Notes: generated from the sequence alone by a model not told the origin. Shown: positions 23,387 to 31,486, numbered from the stretch's first letter. The stretch: 38,942 nt of DNA from Thermus sp. LT1-2-5 (GCF_040363165.1 NZ_BSRG01000017.1:1-38942); one strand, 5' to 3'. Numbers and translations are program-made.

Positions 23387-23799
23387 CCCTGATAGAACTT
23401 GCCCTCGTCCTCTTAATGGCGGGGATCCTCGCTGCCGTGGCCGTACCCCGATATCTAGACCTGCAAACGCAAGCCCGCAAAGCCCAACGGCAAGAGGCCC
23501 TACGAAACCTACGCTCCGCCTACGCCATCTTCGTAGCCCAAAACAAAACCGTACCCACCTGGAACCAGCTGAAAGCCCTTTTGGGAAACCCCTTGGACCT
23601 TCGGCTTTCCTCCTCTTGTCCCTCGGGAACCACGGTGGCCTACTGGGACCACAACCAAAACGCCTCCTGCAACGCCGGGGAGCGCCTGGCCTACCTCTAT
23701 GCGGATGAAGCCTGTTCGGTCTTCCTCATCGCGGTGAGCCCCACCACGGTCACCGTGCCCATCCGTTGCCTCCGGGGCCATCCGGATACCCTAGAATAG
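23371..23799 (+). CDS. Type IV pilin-like protein (second pilin)
   Basis: 142 residues from ATG 23371, preceded by AAAGGAGC and overlapping the ligase gene by 16 nt. Leader MAKG, then LTLIELALVLLMAGILAAVA with Glu at mature position 5 and the MSHA-like continuation 'VPRYLDLQTQARKAQRQ'. The following helix 'LRNLRSAYAIFVAQNKTVP' closely resembles the first pilin ('SVRSAYAIYVAQNKDYP'), so the two share ancestry. Four cysteines in the C-terminal half suggest two disulfides. Likely a minor subunit or an alternative major subunit. Confidence 0.82.
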   Translation: MAKGLTLIELALVLLMAGILAAVAVPRYLDLQTQARKAQRQEALRNLRSAYAIFVAQNKTVPTWNQLKALLGNPLDLRLSSSCPSGTTVAYWDHNQNASCNAGERLAYLYADEACSVFLIAVSPTTVTVPIRCLRGHPDTLE

Positions 23800-23810
23800 G
23801 GTGGCGAACC

Positions 23811-24263
23811 ATGGGGAAAGGCTTCACGCTTATAGAGCTTGCCCTCGTCCTGGTGATCCTTGGCATCCTAGCAGCCATCGCGGTGCCCCGGTTCGTGGAC
23901 CTCTCCCTCCAGGCGGAGCAGGCTGCCGCCCGGAAAACCCTTCTGGCCCTCAACTCCACGGTGCGCATCCTCACCGTGCAGCTAAGGCGCCCTCCAGGCC
24001 TGGACGAGGTGTGGGCGGCCTTAGATTCCCCTTACAAAAAGGACACCTGGGAGGAGCCCTTCCTCAAGCGGAACCCCTACGGCAGCTACAACTACCAGAT
24101 CATCCTTCGCTACCGGCCAGGACGGGAGTACTGCATGGACGGGTATAACCCCTTTGGCCAGCTGGCCAAAGCAGGGGACCCCGCCACCGAACCCGAGGCC
24201 CGCATTGTGGTCTTCCGCCCATACACCTCGGGGATCAGCGCCTATTGCCAGGGAGCGTTCTGA
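23811..24263 (+). CDS. Type IV pilin-like protein (third pilin)
   Basis: 150 residues from ATG 23811. Leader MGKG, 'FTLIELALVLVILGILAAIA' with Glu at mature position 5, then 'VPRFVDLSLQAEQAA'. The C-terminal domain diverges from the other two pilins: 'LRRPPGLDEVWAALDSPYKK', 'NPYGSYNYQIILRYRPG' and two late cysteines. It resembles GspH/FimU-size minor pilins. It starts 11 nt after the second pilin and shares one base with the next gene (TGATG). Confidence 0.8.
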   Translation: MGKGFTLIELALVLVILGILAAIAVPRFVDLSLQAEQAAARKTLLALNSTVRILTVQLRRPPGLDEVWAALDSPYKKDTWEEPFLKRNPYGSYNYQIILRYRPGREYCMDGYNPFGQLAKAGDPATEPEARIVVFRPYTSGISAYCQGAF

Positions 24264-24721
24264 TGGGCGCAAGGGGCTATCTTCTCTTGCTTGTGGCCTT
24301 GATCCTCGGATTTTTGGGCATCCTCCTCCTCCCCTACTCCCTACTTGCCCGCCTGAACGCGGAAAGAACCCTGAAAACCCAAGCGGCCCTACAAGCCCTC
24401 TATTTGGCCGAAGCGGGGGCTCGGGAAGCCATTGCCCTCATCCAAGCGAACCCCAACAACCCCGTCTACGCTACCCAACCCGTTCTGGTATGCCAAACCT
24501 CGTCGCCCTGTAGCTCCGCTGCTGCGGATTACGTGGGAAGATACTGCTATAGCACAGGAAGCCTGGGGGGAGTAAACTGTGCGGTTTCCCAAACCCTTTC
24601 TGGAGGGAAAAGGCACTTCACAATCCGTGCTGCAGGGGAAAGCGGCGGAGCCGTAGCATGGGTTAGGGCAGTCTACAACGCTACGGATGACGTGGTAGAA
24701 GAGTGGGAGGTAGGTCCATGA
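24263..24721 (+). CDS. PilX/GspK-like minor pilin lacking Glu5
   Basis: 152 residues. Leader MGARG is followed by 'YLLLLVALILGFLGILLLPYSLL', a class III-type N-terminal helix in which the usual glutamate at mature position 5 is absent. The motif 'ALQALYLAEAGAREAIALI' is typical of the PilX_N family (A-E-A-G). In GspK the same lack of Glu5 fits a tip position that needs no salt bridge to a subunit above. Two cysteine pairs lie in the C-terminal half. Overlaps both neighbours by 1 nt (TGATG) and 4 nt (ATGA). Confidence 0.72.
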   Translation: MGARGYLLLLVALILGFLGILLLPYSLLARLNAERTLKTQAALQALYLAEAGAREAIALIQANPNNPVYATQPVLVCQTSSPCSSAAADYVGRYCYSTGSLGGVNCAVSQTLSGGKRHFTIRAAGESGGAVAWVRAVYNATDDVVEEWEVGP

Positions 24722-25455
24722 ACCCCTATAGGGCACATGTCTTGGCTAGCTCCAAGGGGTTCAGCCTTGTTGAAGTAGCCCTGGCCCTCCTTCTGTTGGC
24801 CGTCCTCATCCTAATTGTCAACGCCTTGTCCTCCACAATCCAAAGCGGAGGAGGCACGCAAATAGCCCAGGACGGGCTCTTTGTGGCGGAAACGCTTTTA
24901 GAAGAGGACGCCTCTTTGGCAAATTGTCCCAGCACGCAGAGCCTCACCTTGGGGGGGAAAACCTATGAAGTCTGCCAAAGCTCAAGGAGCGAAGCGCTCT
25001 CTACCATTTCCCGGGAAATCACCACGATAAAGGTATACGAAGGAGCCCAGCTCTTGGCCGAGGTAACCCGGGTAGAAGTGTCTCCCTCGAGCCCACCCCC
25101 CATCGCCGGCAGCTGCGCTCCCGGGAACCGGAGACAGGTTATCCTCTCGCTACCCCCCACGGGAAACACGTACACCGCATTTTCCCTAAGTTGGTCACCT
25201 AACACCCCCGCTAATCAAAGGTTGCGACAAATTACACAAATAACCCCTTTACCCCTAATTCTCTACTTCGGGAACTATGCCTCAGGAAGCGGATTTGCAA
25301 ACCTCCTCTGGCCCCTCTCCCTAACCGCTAACACCCAAATCCGCCTGCAGTTCTCCAGAAATTTCTCTAGGAACACGACCTATACCTTTAGCCTTCGCTT
25401 GCGCGACGCCCTGGGTAGGGAGTACACGGTAAGCCCGTGCGAGGTGAGATGGTGA
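24718..25455 (+). CDS. PilV/GspI-like minor pilin with extended C-terminal domain
   Basis: 245 residues from ATG 24718 (ATGA overlap). Longer prepilin leader MNPYRAHVLASSKG, then 'FSLVEVALALLLLAVLILIVN' with Glu at mature position 5, the form seen in PilV, GspI and MshD. The roughly 200-residue globular part has paired cysteines and a Ser/Thr/Asn-rich end ('FSRNFSRNTTYTFSLRLRDALG'), resembling an Ig-like beta-sandwich. Base composition from about 25150 to 25400 is strikingly AT-rich for this genome, with codons such as AAA, ATT and TTA otherwise rare here, pointing to recent acquisition or diversifying exchange of this domain. Confidence 0.75.
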   Translation: MNPYRAHVLASSKGFSLVEVALALLLLAVLILIVNALSSTIQSGGGTQIAQDGLFVAETLLEEDASLANCPSTQSLTLGGKTYEVCQSSRSEALSTISREITTIKVYEGAQLLAEVTRVEVSPSSPPPIAGSCAPGNRRQVILSLPPTGNTYTAFSLSWSPNTPANQRLRQITQITPLPLILYFGNYASGSGFANLLWPLSLTANTQIRLQFSRNFSRNTTYTFSLRLRDALGREYTVSPCEVRW

Positions 25456-25976
25456 AGCGACAGGGCCTAACCTTGACGGAGCTAGCCGTGGTGATCCTCC
25501 TGGTAGGCCTCTTGGCCCTAGCCCTTTCCACCCTGCTCCTTTCCGGCACGCGTAGCCAAGGGGAAGGCGCCCTTCTGCAAGCCCAAGCCCTGATGGCAGA
25601 CCTCAGGAACTCCCTGGGCAAGGACCTGCGTAGCGCCACCAACGTGGGCCTTACCGCCAGCAGCACCACGGGCTTCGTGGTCCAGGTAAGTGCCTCGCCG
25701 AACCCCCTTTGCGTGCAGTACCGTTTGCAAGCGGGCCGCCTCCAAAGGGCTTCGTGGACAGCAACCAACTGCGGCAGTGGCACGAACAGCGGTTTCCAGG
25801 ATCTCCTTGCCCCCGCCCTTCTTCCCAACGCCGCCTTCTGTTATGGGGATGAGGGCGTCTACCTCATGGATGCGCCCTGCGACTCCAGCACCCTCAACGG
25901 CAAAGCCCTCACCCTAAGAATAGGGGGACGGGACTACCGCTTCCCACCCTTAGTCGTAACCTTGCGCAGCGGATAA
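25449..25976 (+). CDS. PilW/GspJ-like minor pilin
   Basis: 175 residues from ATG 25449; GTG 25452, which gives a 4-nt GTGA overlap, is an equally good start one codon later. Leader ends RQG, then 'LTLTELAVVILLVGLLALAL' with Glu at mature position 5. 'LLSGTRSQGEGALLQAQALMADLRNSLGKDLRSA' (34 residues) follows, the long helix characteristic of PilW/GspJ/MshO proteins. Four cysteines in the C-terminal domain. With the preceding PilX- and PilV-like proteins it completes a tip-initiation set. Confidence 0.76.
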   Translation: MVKRQGLTLTELAVVILLVGLLALALSTLLLSGTRSQGEGALLQAQALMADLRNSLGKDLRSATNVGLTASSTTGFVVQVSASPNPLCVQYRLQAGRLQRASWTATNCGSGTNSGFQDLLAPALLPNAAFCYGDEGVYLMDAPCDSSTLNGKALTLRIGGRDYRFPPLVVTLRSG

Positions 25977-25994
25977 ACTGGGGGTGGACCGATT

Positions 25995-27182
25995 ATGCCC
26001 CTCTTTTTTGCCCTGCGAAACCGCCTCTTGCGCTACGAGGAAGGCCGGGTAGAAAGCTTCCCGGCGGAGGGGTTTCTGGACGAGGAGGGAAGGCCCCGCT
26101 ACGAGCGGCTCTTTCGAAGGCTTCGGGAGCTAGGAGACCGGGGAGGGTACGTGGGGCTCGGGCCGGAGTTCGCCCTCCTCCGGCTCCAAGCCTTCCCGAG
26201 CCTCGAGGGCTTCCCCCTGGAGGAAGCCGTCCTGGCCGAGGCGGAGCGAAGCCCCCTTTTCGCCGGGGAAGCGCTTCTCGCCGACTACCTCCTCGCCGCC
26301 CCGGAGGACGAGCGCAGGGTACGGGTCCTCTACGCCGCCATGCCCAAGAAAGGGGCCCTCCTCCTAGGCCGCCTGCGGCCGAGCCGCCTGGAGCCTTTGC
26401 CCCTCCTCCTCTGGCGCCACGCCCTCAGGCGGAGCGAAGCGCACACCCTTTTGGTCTTGGAAAACCTAGCCCACACCGTGGCCCTCTTTGAGGGGGGGGT
26501 GCTCAAGGGCTTCCGCTACCTTACCCTCGAGGCGGACGCCGGAACGGAAGCCCTCTCGGAAGAGGTGGCCCGCTCCCTTGCCCTCTTCGGCCACCCGGGG
26601 GAGGTGGAGGAGGCTTGGCTTCTGGGCCTTCCCACCCCACCCCCCGTACCCCCTGCCTTCCCCGCCAAGCGGATTGCCCAAGAGGTGCCCCAAAACCTAG
26701 AGACCCTCGCCCAGGCCCGGGAGCTATCCCTAGACCTCAAGCCAAGGCGGCGCCCCTTGGGGGAGGGGTTACCGCGGGAGGCCCAGCTCGCCGTCTTCCT
26801 CGCCTCCCTCTTCTTTGTCCTGGGGCTTCTCGGGCAAAGCTTCCTCCACCAGATGGCCACCCGGGAAAGGGCCCGCCTGGAAAGCCTCCGACGGGAAGCG
26901 GCCCTCTTGCGGGAGCAGGCCTTCCAACCGGCGAGGCCCCAGGGGCTCGGCCTGGAGGAGATCCTCAAGGTGGCGGCGGAAAAGCCGGAAAGCCTCTGGC
27001 TTACCCGCCTAGAGGCCGGAGAGGGCCGCCTCTTCCTAGAGGGCAAGGCCCTAGACCCCTACGCCCCCCTGCTCTTGGCCCAAAGGCTAGGAGGGCGGGT
27101 GGGCCCCCTGGAGCGGGCAAGTGTAGGGGGGCAAACCGTGTACGCCTGGGAGGTGGAGGTTGCAAAGGCCCAAGCTCGGTGA
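25995..27182 (+). CDS. GspL-like protein: fused PilM-type cytoplasmic domain and PilN-type periplasmic domain
   Basis: 395 residues. Residues 1 to about 215 form a cytoplasmic actin-like domain with degenerate nucleotide motifs. A Pro-rich hinge (about 215-225) precedes a single membrane helix at about 263-285 ('AQLAVFLASLFFVLGLLGQ'). A short coiled coil (about 290-310) and a ferredoxin-like periplasmic domain ('LEEILKVAAEKPESLWLTRLE') follow. In Thermus competence pili PilM and PilN are separate; the fused form equals GspL of type II secretion or MshI. It recruits the ATPase to the inner-membrane platform. It starts 18 nt after the PilW-like gene and overlaps the ATPase gene by 23 nt. Confidence 0.75.
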   Translation: MPLFFALRNRLLRYEEGRVESFPAEGFLDEEGRPRYERLFRRLRELGDRGGYVGLGPEFALLRLQAFPSLEGFPLEEAVLAEAERSPLFAGEALLADYLLAAPEDERRVRVLYAAMPKKGALLLGRLRPSRLEPLPLLLWRHALRRSEAHTLLVLENLAHTVALFEGGVLKGFRYLTLEADAGTEALSEEVARSLALFGHPGEVEEAWLLGLPTPPPVPPAFPAKRIAQEVPQNLETLAQARELSLDLKPRRRPLGEGLPREAQLAVFLASLFFVLGLLGQSFLHQMATRERARLESLRREAALLREQAFQPARPQGLGLEEILKVAAEKPESLWLTRLEAGEGRLFLEGKALDPYAPLLLAQRLGGRVGPLERASVGGQTVYAWEVEVAKAQAR

Positions 27183-28803
27183 ACTCCTCCTGCGCCTTGG
27201 GTACCTCAGCGAAGAGCAACTCCAGACCGCCCTAGAGGAGCAGGCCCGCACCGGGGACCTCCTAGGGCAGATCCTCCTGCGGCGGGGCTATGTGAAGGAG
27301 GAAGACCTGGCTCAGGTTCTGGCCGATCAGCAGCGGGCCCCCCTTGTCCGCCTCGCGGAGCTTTCTCCCGACCCCCAGGCCCTACGCCTTCTAGACCCCC
27401 GCTTCGCCCGGGAAAAGCGGGTCTTTCCCTTCAGGGTGGAGGGCAACCGCCTCCATGTGGCCATGGCCCACCCCTCGGACCTGGCCCTCCTGGACGAGCT
27501 CCGCTTCCTCACGGGAAAAGAAATCGTGCCCTACCTGGCCCCGGACCGGGAAATCCTCGAGGCCCTGGACCGCCTCTTGGCCGAGGAAGCCCGGCCCAAG
27601 GCGGAAACCCGACGGGAGGAAGCCGCCCAGGTGGACCTAACCCTGGAGGCCATGCCTGCGGTGCGCCTGGGCCAAGCCCTCTTGGAGCGGGCCATCGCCC
27701 TCACCGCCAGCGACCTTCACCTAGACCCAGAGGAAACCCATCTGGCGGTTCGGGCCCGGGTGGATGGGGTAATCCAAGAGCTAGAGCGGCTTCCCAAGGA
27801 CCTGGAAGCCCCCCTCGCCGCCCGCTTCAAGGTCTTGGCGGGCATGGACATCGCCGAAAGGCGCCGTCCCCAAGACGGCCACTTCACCTTCCCCTTTGAG
27901 GGCAAGCGTTATGAGGTGCGGGTGGCCTCCGTGGGGAGCCTCCACGGGGAAAAACTCACCCTGCGCATCATCTACCCCACGGGGGTGCGGCTCGGCCTGA
28001 CGGAGCTTGGGATGCTCCCCGAGGAGCTCGCCCTTTTCCAAAAGCTTCTGCGCAAGCCCCACGGCATCCTCTTCGTCACCGGCCCCACGGGAAGCGGCAA
28101 GACCACCACCCTCTACGCCGCCTTGGACCGCCTGTACACCCGCGAGAAGACCTTCGTCACCATCGAAGACCCCGTGGAGTTTCCCTTGGAAGGGGTGGTG
28201 CAGATCCCCGTGCAGCCCAAGATCGGCCTCACCTTCGCCGAGGCCCTGCGGAGTGTCCTCCGCCTGGACCCCGACGTGATCCTGGTGGGGGAGGTGCGGG
28301 ACACGGAAACCCTGGACACCGCCCTCCGGGCCGCCCTCACCGGGCACCTGGTCCTGGCCACCCTCCACGCCAACGACGCCATCGCCGCCGTGACCCGGCT
28401 TTTGGAAATGGGCGCGGAAAGGCACCTCCTCGCCTCCACCCTCCTCGGCACCGTGGCCCAACGCCTGGTGCGCCGGGTCTGCCCCCAGTGCGCCCGGCCC
28501 CAGCCCCTTTCCGAAGAGGCCCGCCTCTTCTTCGGGGAGGAAGCGCCCGAGATGGAGGTGCGGGGGGAGGGGTGTCCTTTTTGCCGGGGCACGGGGTACA
28601 AGGGACGGGTGGGCCTTTACGAGGTCTACGCCCCGGACCGGGAAGCCCTCTACCGCCTGGGCCAAGGCGCCAGCGAGGGGGAACTGCGGGAGCTCGCAAA
28701 GGCCCAGGGGCACCGGGATCTGCGGGCGGTGGGGCTTCACCAGGTGCGGGCAGGGGTCACCACGGGGAGCGAGCTTTTGCGGGTGCTGGGCATCTGGGAG
28801 TAG
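27160..28803 (+). CDS. GspE/MshE-type assembly ATPase with N-terminal MshEN-like c-di-GMP domain
   Basis: 547 residues from TTG 27160. Powers pilin polymerisation. Residues 5-28 and 34-57 match the tandem 24-residue MshEN motifs (L-G-x2-L-L-x2-G-Y-[LV]-x4-L-x3-L-x2-Q), separated by exactly five residues, which bind c-di-GMP in MshE; the first position is Lys5 instead of Arg. The C-terminal half has Walker A GPTGSGKTTT (308-317, K314), an Asp box 'TIEDPVE', Walker B 'DPDVILVGEVRD', a His box 'GHLVLATLHAND', and a zinc tetracysteine C441/C444/C472/C475. The Thermus competence ATPase PilF has three such N-terminal domains; this one has a single domain and is a different enzyme. Confidence 0.9.
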   Translation: MQRPKLGELLLRLGYLSEEQLQTALEEQARTGDLLGQILLRRGYVKEEDLAQVLADQQRAPLVRLAELSPDPQALRLLDPRFAREKRVFPFRVEGNRLHVAMAHPSDLALLDELRFLTGKEIVPYLAPDREILEALDRLLAEEARPKAETRREEAAQVDLTLEAMPAVRLGQALLERAIALTASDLHLDPEETHLAVRARVDGVIQELERLPKDLEAPLAARFKVLAGMDIAERRRPQDGHFTFPFEGKRYEVRVASVGSLHGEKLTLRIIYPTGVRLGLTELGMLPEELALFQKLLRKPHGILFVTGPTGSGKTTTLYAALDRLYTREKTFVTIEDPVEFPLEGVVQIPVQPKIGLTFAEALRSVLRLDPDVILVGEVRDTETLDTALRAALTGHLVLATLHANDAIAAVTRLLEMGAERHLLASTLLGTVAQRLVRRVCPQCARPQPLSEEARLFFGEEAPEMEVRGEGCPFCRGTGYKGRVGLYEVYAPDREALYRLGQGASEGELRELAKAQGHRDLRAVGLHQVRAGVTTGSELLRVLGIWE

Positions 28804-28806
28804 GGC

Positions 28807-29997
28807 ATGCGCTTCCTCTACGAAGCCACGGACGAGAAAGGCGAACGGATTTACCGAGGCGTCCTCGAGGCGGAAACCCCGCAAGGGGCGAGGCGCCGCC
28901 TCCGGGAAATGGGGCTCTACCCCTTGCGCCTGGAGAGGGTAAGGCGACCCACCAGAAGGCGGGTACCCCTTCCCGAGCTCGTCCTCTTCATGGAAGAGTT
29001 CGCCACCTTGGTGGGGGCGGGGGTATCCGTGGCCCAGGCCCTGCACACCCTTTCCCTGGAAAGCCGCCATCCCCTTTTAAAAGAAGCAGCCCGAGGGGTG
29101 CGGGAACGGGTGGAAGGGGGCGAGGGCCTGGCCCAGGCCATGGGCGCCTATCCCGAGGTCTTCCCTCCCCTGGTGCGGGCCCTGGTGGGGGCGGCGGAGG
29201 TGGGCGGGGCCTTGGAAGTGGTCCTAAGGCGCATCGCCGAGTACCTGGACAAAAGCCACGATCTGCGGGAGAAGGTGCGCACCGCCCTCCTCTACCCCTC
29301 CTTCGTGGTGGCGGTCTTGGTTTTGGTGGTGGCGGTGCTACTCCTTTTCGTCATCCCCGTCTTCGCCCGGCTTTACGGGGCGGCGGGGGCGGAGCTTCCC
29401 TGGCCCACCCGCTTCCTCATTGGCACCTCCTTCTTCGTGCGGCAAAACGGGCTTTGGCTTCTCCTTCTCCTGGTGGGCCTGGCGTACTTCCTAAGGGCTT
29501 ACCACCAGACCCCTGGGGGAGCGCGGCTTCTGGATGGGTTCCTCCTCAAGCTTCCCCTGGTGGGGCCCGTCCTGCACAAGGCAGCCATGGCCCGCTTCGC
29601 CCGCACCTTGGCTACCCTCTACGAAGGAGGGGTGCTCATCACCCAGGCCCTCGAGGCCACCCGCAACACCCTGGGCAACGCCGCCTTGGCCGAGGCTTTG
29701 GACCGGGTTTTAGAACGGGTGGTGCGGGGGGAATCCCTAAGCGCAGCCATGGGCCGGGAACCCCTCTTCCTGCCCATCCTGGTGCGCCTAACCCTGGTGG
29801 GGGAAGAGGCGGGAAGTCTGGACCAGATGCTTTACCAGGCCGCCTTCCACCTGGAACGGGAGGTGGATTATGGGGTGAAGCGGCTTTCCTCCAGCATCGA
29901 GCCCACCCTCATCCTGGTCCTGGGGGGTATAATGCTCGTGGTCGCCCTAGCGCTGTATCTGCCCCTCTTTGACCTCTCGCGAATCCTGCGCCGATGA
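28807..29997 (+). CDS. GspF/PilC-type platform membrane protein
   Basis: 396 residues with two T2SSF helical domains. The first begins 'ELVLFMEEFATLVGAGVSVAQAL' and ends in 'AALLYPSFVVAVLVLVVAVL'-type membrane helix at about 160-185. The second repeats the pattern, 'FARTLATLYEGGVLITQALEA', followed by 'LVGEEAGSLDQML' and a C-terminal membrane helix 'ILVLGGIMLVVALALYLPLF'. It forms the rotating platform onto which the ATPase docks. It starts 3 nt after the ATPase gene and overlaps the GspM-like gene by ATGA. Confidence 0.92.
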   Translation: MRFLYEATDEKGERIYRGVLEAETPQGARRRLREMGLYPLRLERVRRPTRRRVPLPELVLFMEEFATLVGAGVSVAQALHTLSLESRHPLLKEAARGVRERVEGGEGLAQAMGAYPEVFPPLVRALVGAAEVGGALEVVLRRIAEYLDKSHDLREKVRTALLYPSFVVAVLVLVVAVLLLFVIPVFARLYGAAGAELPWPTRFLIGTSFFVRQNGLWLLLLLVGLAYFLRAYHQTPGGARLLDGFLLKLPLVGPVLHKAAMARFARTLATLYEGGVLITQALEATRNTLGNAALAEALDRVLERVVRGESLSAAMGREPLFLPILVRLTLVGEEAGSLDQMLYQAAFHLEREVDYGVKRLSSSIEPTLILVLGGIMLVVALALYLPLFDLSRILRR

Positions 29998-30461
29998 AAC
30001 TCCCTATTTGGCTTTGGTTCCTCCTGCCCCTGGCGGTCCTCCTCTGGAGCGCCAACACCCTCCTTTCCGCCTACCGGGACTACCAAGGGACAAGAAGCGA
30101 AGCGGTGGCTTTGGAAAGAGAGATAACAGCCCTCAGCCAACGCCTTCCCCAGGCCCTGGCCGAAGCTCCCTTGCGGGAAGAGGAGCTTCCCCGCCTCTAC
30201 CAAGGCCTCTTCCGCCTGGCGGAAGGGAAAGGTCTGGAGCTTCACGCCCTGGAGCCTGGGGAGGCGGAAAGCGCCGGCAACGTCCGGGCCTGGCGGCTTC
30301 ACTTCCGGCTTCAAGGCCCCTACACCGGGGTTTTGGGCTTTCTCGAGGCCCTCCCCTCCCTGGACCAGCCCCTCTGGGTGGAAAGCTACGCCCTCGAGCC
30401 CTCCGGGGAACGGGCAGAGCGCCTGGCCCTAGACCTCACCCTCCGGGTCCTCGCCCCTTAG
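29994..30461 (+). CDS. GspM/PilO-like platform protein
   Basis: 155 residues. One N-terminal membrane helix (about 5-25, 'IWLWFLLPLAVLLWSANTLL'), a coiled coil ('AVALEREITALSQRLPQAL', about 36-55) and a ferredoxin-like periplasmic domain ('ALEPGEAESAGNVRAWRLHF', 'GPYTGVLGFLEALPSLDQPLWV'). The size and layout match GspM (about 160 residues) and PilO/MshJ. It should pair with the periplasmic part of the fused GspL-like protein. It is the last gene of the filament operon; its final 33 bp overlap the convergent pseudouridine synthase gene. Confidence 0.8.
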   Translation: MKLPIWLWFLLPLAVLLWSANTLLSAYRDYQGTRSEAVALEREITALSQRLPQALAEAPLREEELPRLYQGLFRLAEGKGLELHALEPGEAESAGNVRAWRLHFRLQGPYTGVLGFLEALPSLDQPLWVESYALEPSGERAERLALDLTLRVLAP

Positions 30462-31160
30462 GCCCACCGCCCGGTAGAGGGCTTCCTCCTCCTCCGCCGT
30501 GAGGTAGCGGGCAGCACCCAGGGGCAAATCCCCCAGGGTTAAGGGGCCTAGGGAAAGCCGCTTCAGGTAGAGCACCCGGTTGCCCCGGGCAGCGAACATG
30601 CGCTTCACCTGGTGGAAGCGCCCCTCCCAAAGGACCAGCTCCACCCACCTGGGGTCCTCCTCGAGGCGAAGCTCGGCGGGCAGTAGCCTTTCCCCATCCA
30701 GAAGAAGGCCCTGGGCGAAGGCCTTCTGGTCTTCTGGGGTGGCCGGGTGGAGGAGGTGCACCAGATAACGCTTGGCCACCTTGTGCCGGGGATGGGTGAG
30801 GCGGTGGAGGAGCTCCCCATGGGTGGTGAAGAGGAGAAGCCCCTCCGTGTCCTTGTCCAGGCGGCCCACCGGGGAAAGGTCCCGGGTGGGAAAGCCCTCC
30901 AGGAGGGCATAGACGGAAGGGCCTTCCTTGCGGCTCGTCACGTAACCTTGGGGTTTGTGAAGGAGGACGTGGTGGTGGCGCCGCACCTGAAGGGGCTTCC
31001 CGTCCAGGGCCACCTCCGCCCCCTGAGGCACGGGGAAACCCGGGTCCCGCACCACCGCCTTCGCCACGGAAACCCGCCCCGCCCGCACGAGCCGCGCCAC
31101 CTCCTTGCGGCTTCCCAGGCCCAGGCGGGCGAGGAGCCTATCCAGACGCTCCCTCTTCAT
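30429..31160 (-). CDS. 16S rRNA pseudouridine synthase, RsuA/RluB family
   Basis: 243 residues from ATG 31160, which overlaps the nucleotidyltransferase stop (ATGA). N-terminal S4 domain (about 3-60, 'RLDRLLARLGLGSRKEVARL'). The catalytic domain has 'HKPQGYVTS', the catalytic aspartate D102 in 'VGRLDKDTEGLLLFT', 'KRYLVHLL' and 'EGRFHQVKRMFAA'. The family isomerises a uridine in 16S (RsuA) or 23S (RluB/E) rRNA. Which site this one modifies cannot be told from sequence. The 3' end overlaps the GspM-like gene on the other strand by 33 bp. Confidence 0.9.
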   Translation of the reverse strand: MKRERLDRLLARLGLGSRKEVARLVRAGRVSVAKAVVRDPGFPVPQGAEVALDGKPLQVRRHHHVLLHKPQGYVTSRKEGPSVYALLEGFPTRDLSPVGRLDKDTEGLLLFTTHGELLHRLTHPRHKVAKRYLVHLLHPATPEDQKAFAQGLLLDGERLLPAELRLEEDPRWVELVLWEGRFHQVKRMFAARGNRVLYLKRLSLGPLTLGDLPLGAARYLTAEEEEALYRAVGLRGEDPEGEV

Positions 31161-31486
31161 AGCTCCCTGGCCCCTTCCAGCCACCAAAGGGCCCCCTTAG
31201 CCTCCAGCCTGGCAAACTCCTCCGGGGTGAGCCCCTTGGCCTCCACCCGCCCCGGGTTAAACCGCTGGAGGAGGGCGAGGCGCTCCAAAGGATCCTGGGG
31301 GAGGTGGGGGGACACCACCAGAAGGTCCACGTCGCTCGCCAGGTTGAAGTCACCCCGGGCCACGGAGCCGAAGAGGTACACCTTGGCCTCCCCCAAGGCT
31401 TCCCGCACCCGCCTAGCGTACTCCTGGGCCTCAGCGAGAAGCTCCTCCCAGACCCCTTGCCGCGCCTTAAGCGCCTCGGAGGCCAT
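31157..31486 (-). CDS. MNT-type minimal nucleotidyltransferase
   Basis: 109 residues from ATG 31486; the open frame extends upstream, but that part is in another frame of the HEPN gene and looks non-coding. The nucleotidyltransferase signature GSx10DxD is intact: G40-S41, D52 and D54 in 'FGSVARGDFNLASDVDLLVV'. In characterised HEPN-MNT pairs the MNT protein is an antitoxin that adenylylates the HEPN RNase. Here it follows the HEPN gene with a 20-nt overlap and precedes the pseudouridine synthase with a 4-nt overlap. A C-terminal short helix 'EFARLEAKGALWWLEG' is typical. Confidence 0.82.
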   Translation of the reverse strand: MASEALKARQGVWEELLAEAQEYARRVREALGEAKVYLFGSVARGDFNLASDVDLLVVSPHLPQDPLERLALLQRFNPGRVEAKGLTPEEFARLEAKGALWWLEGAREL

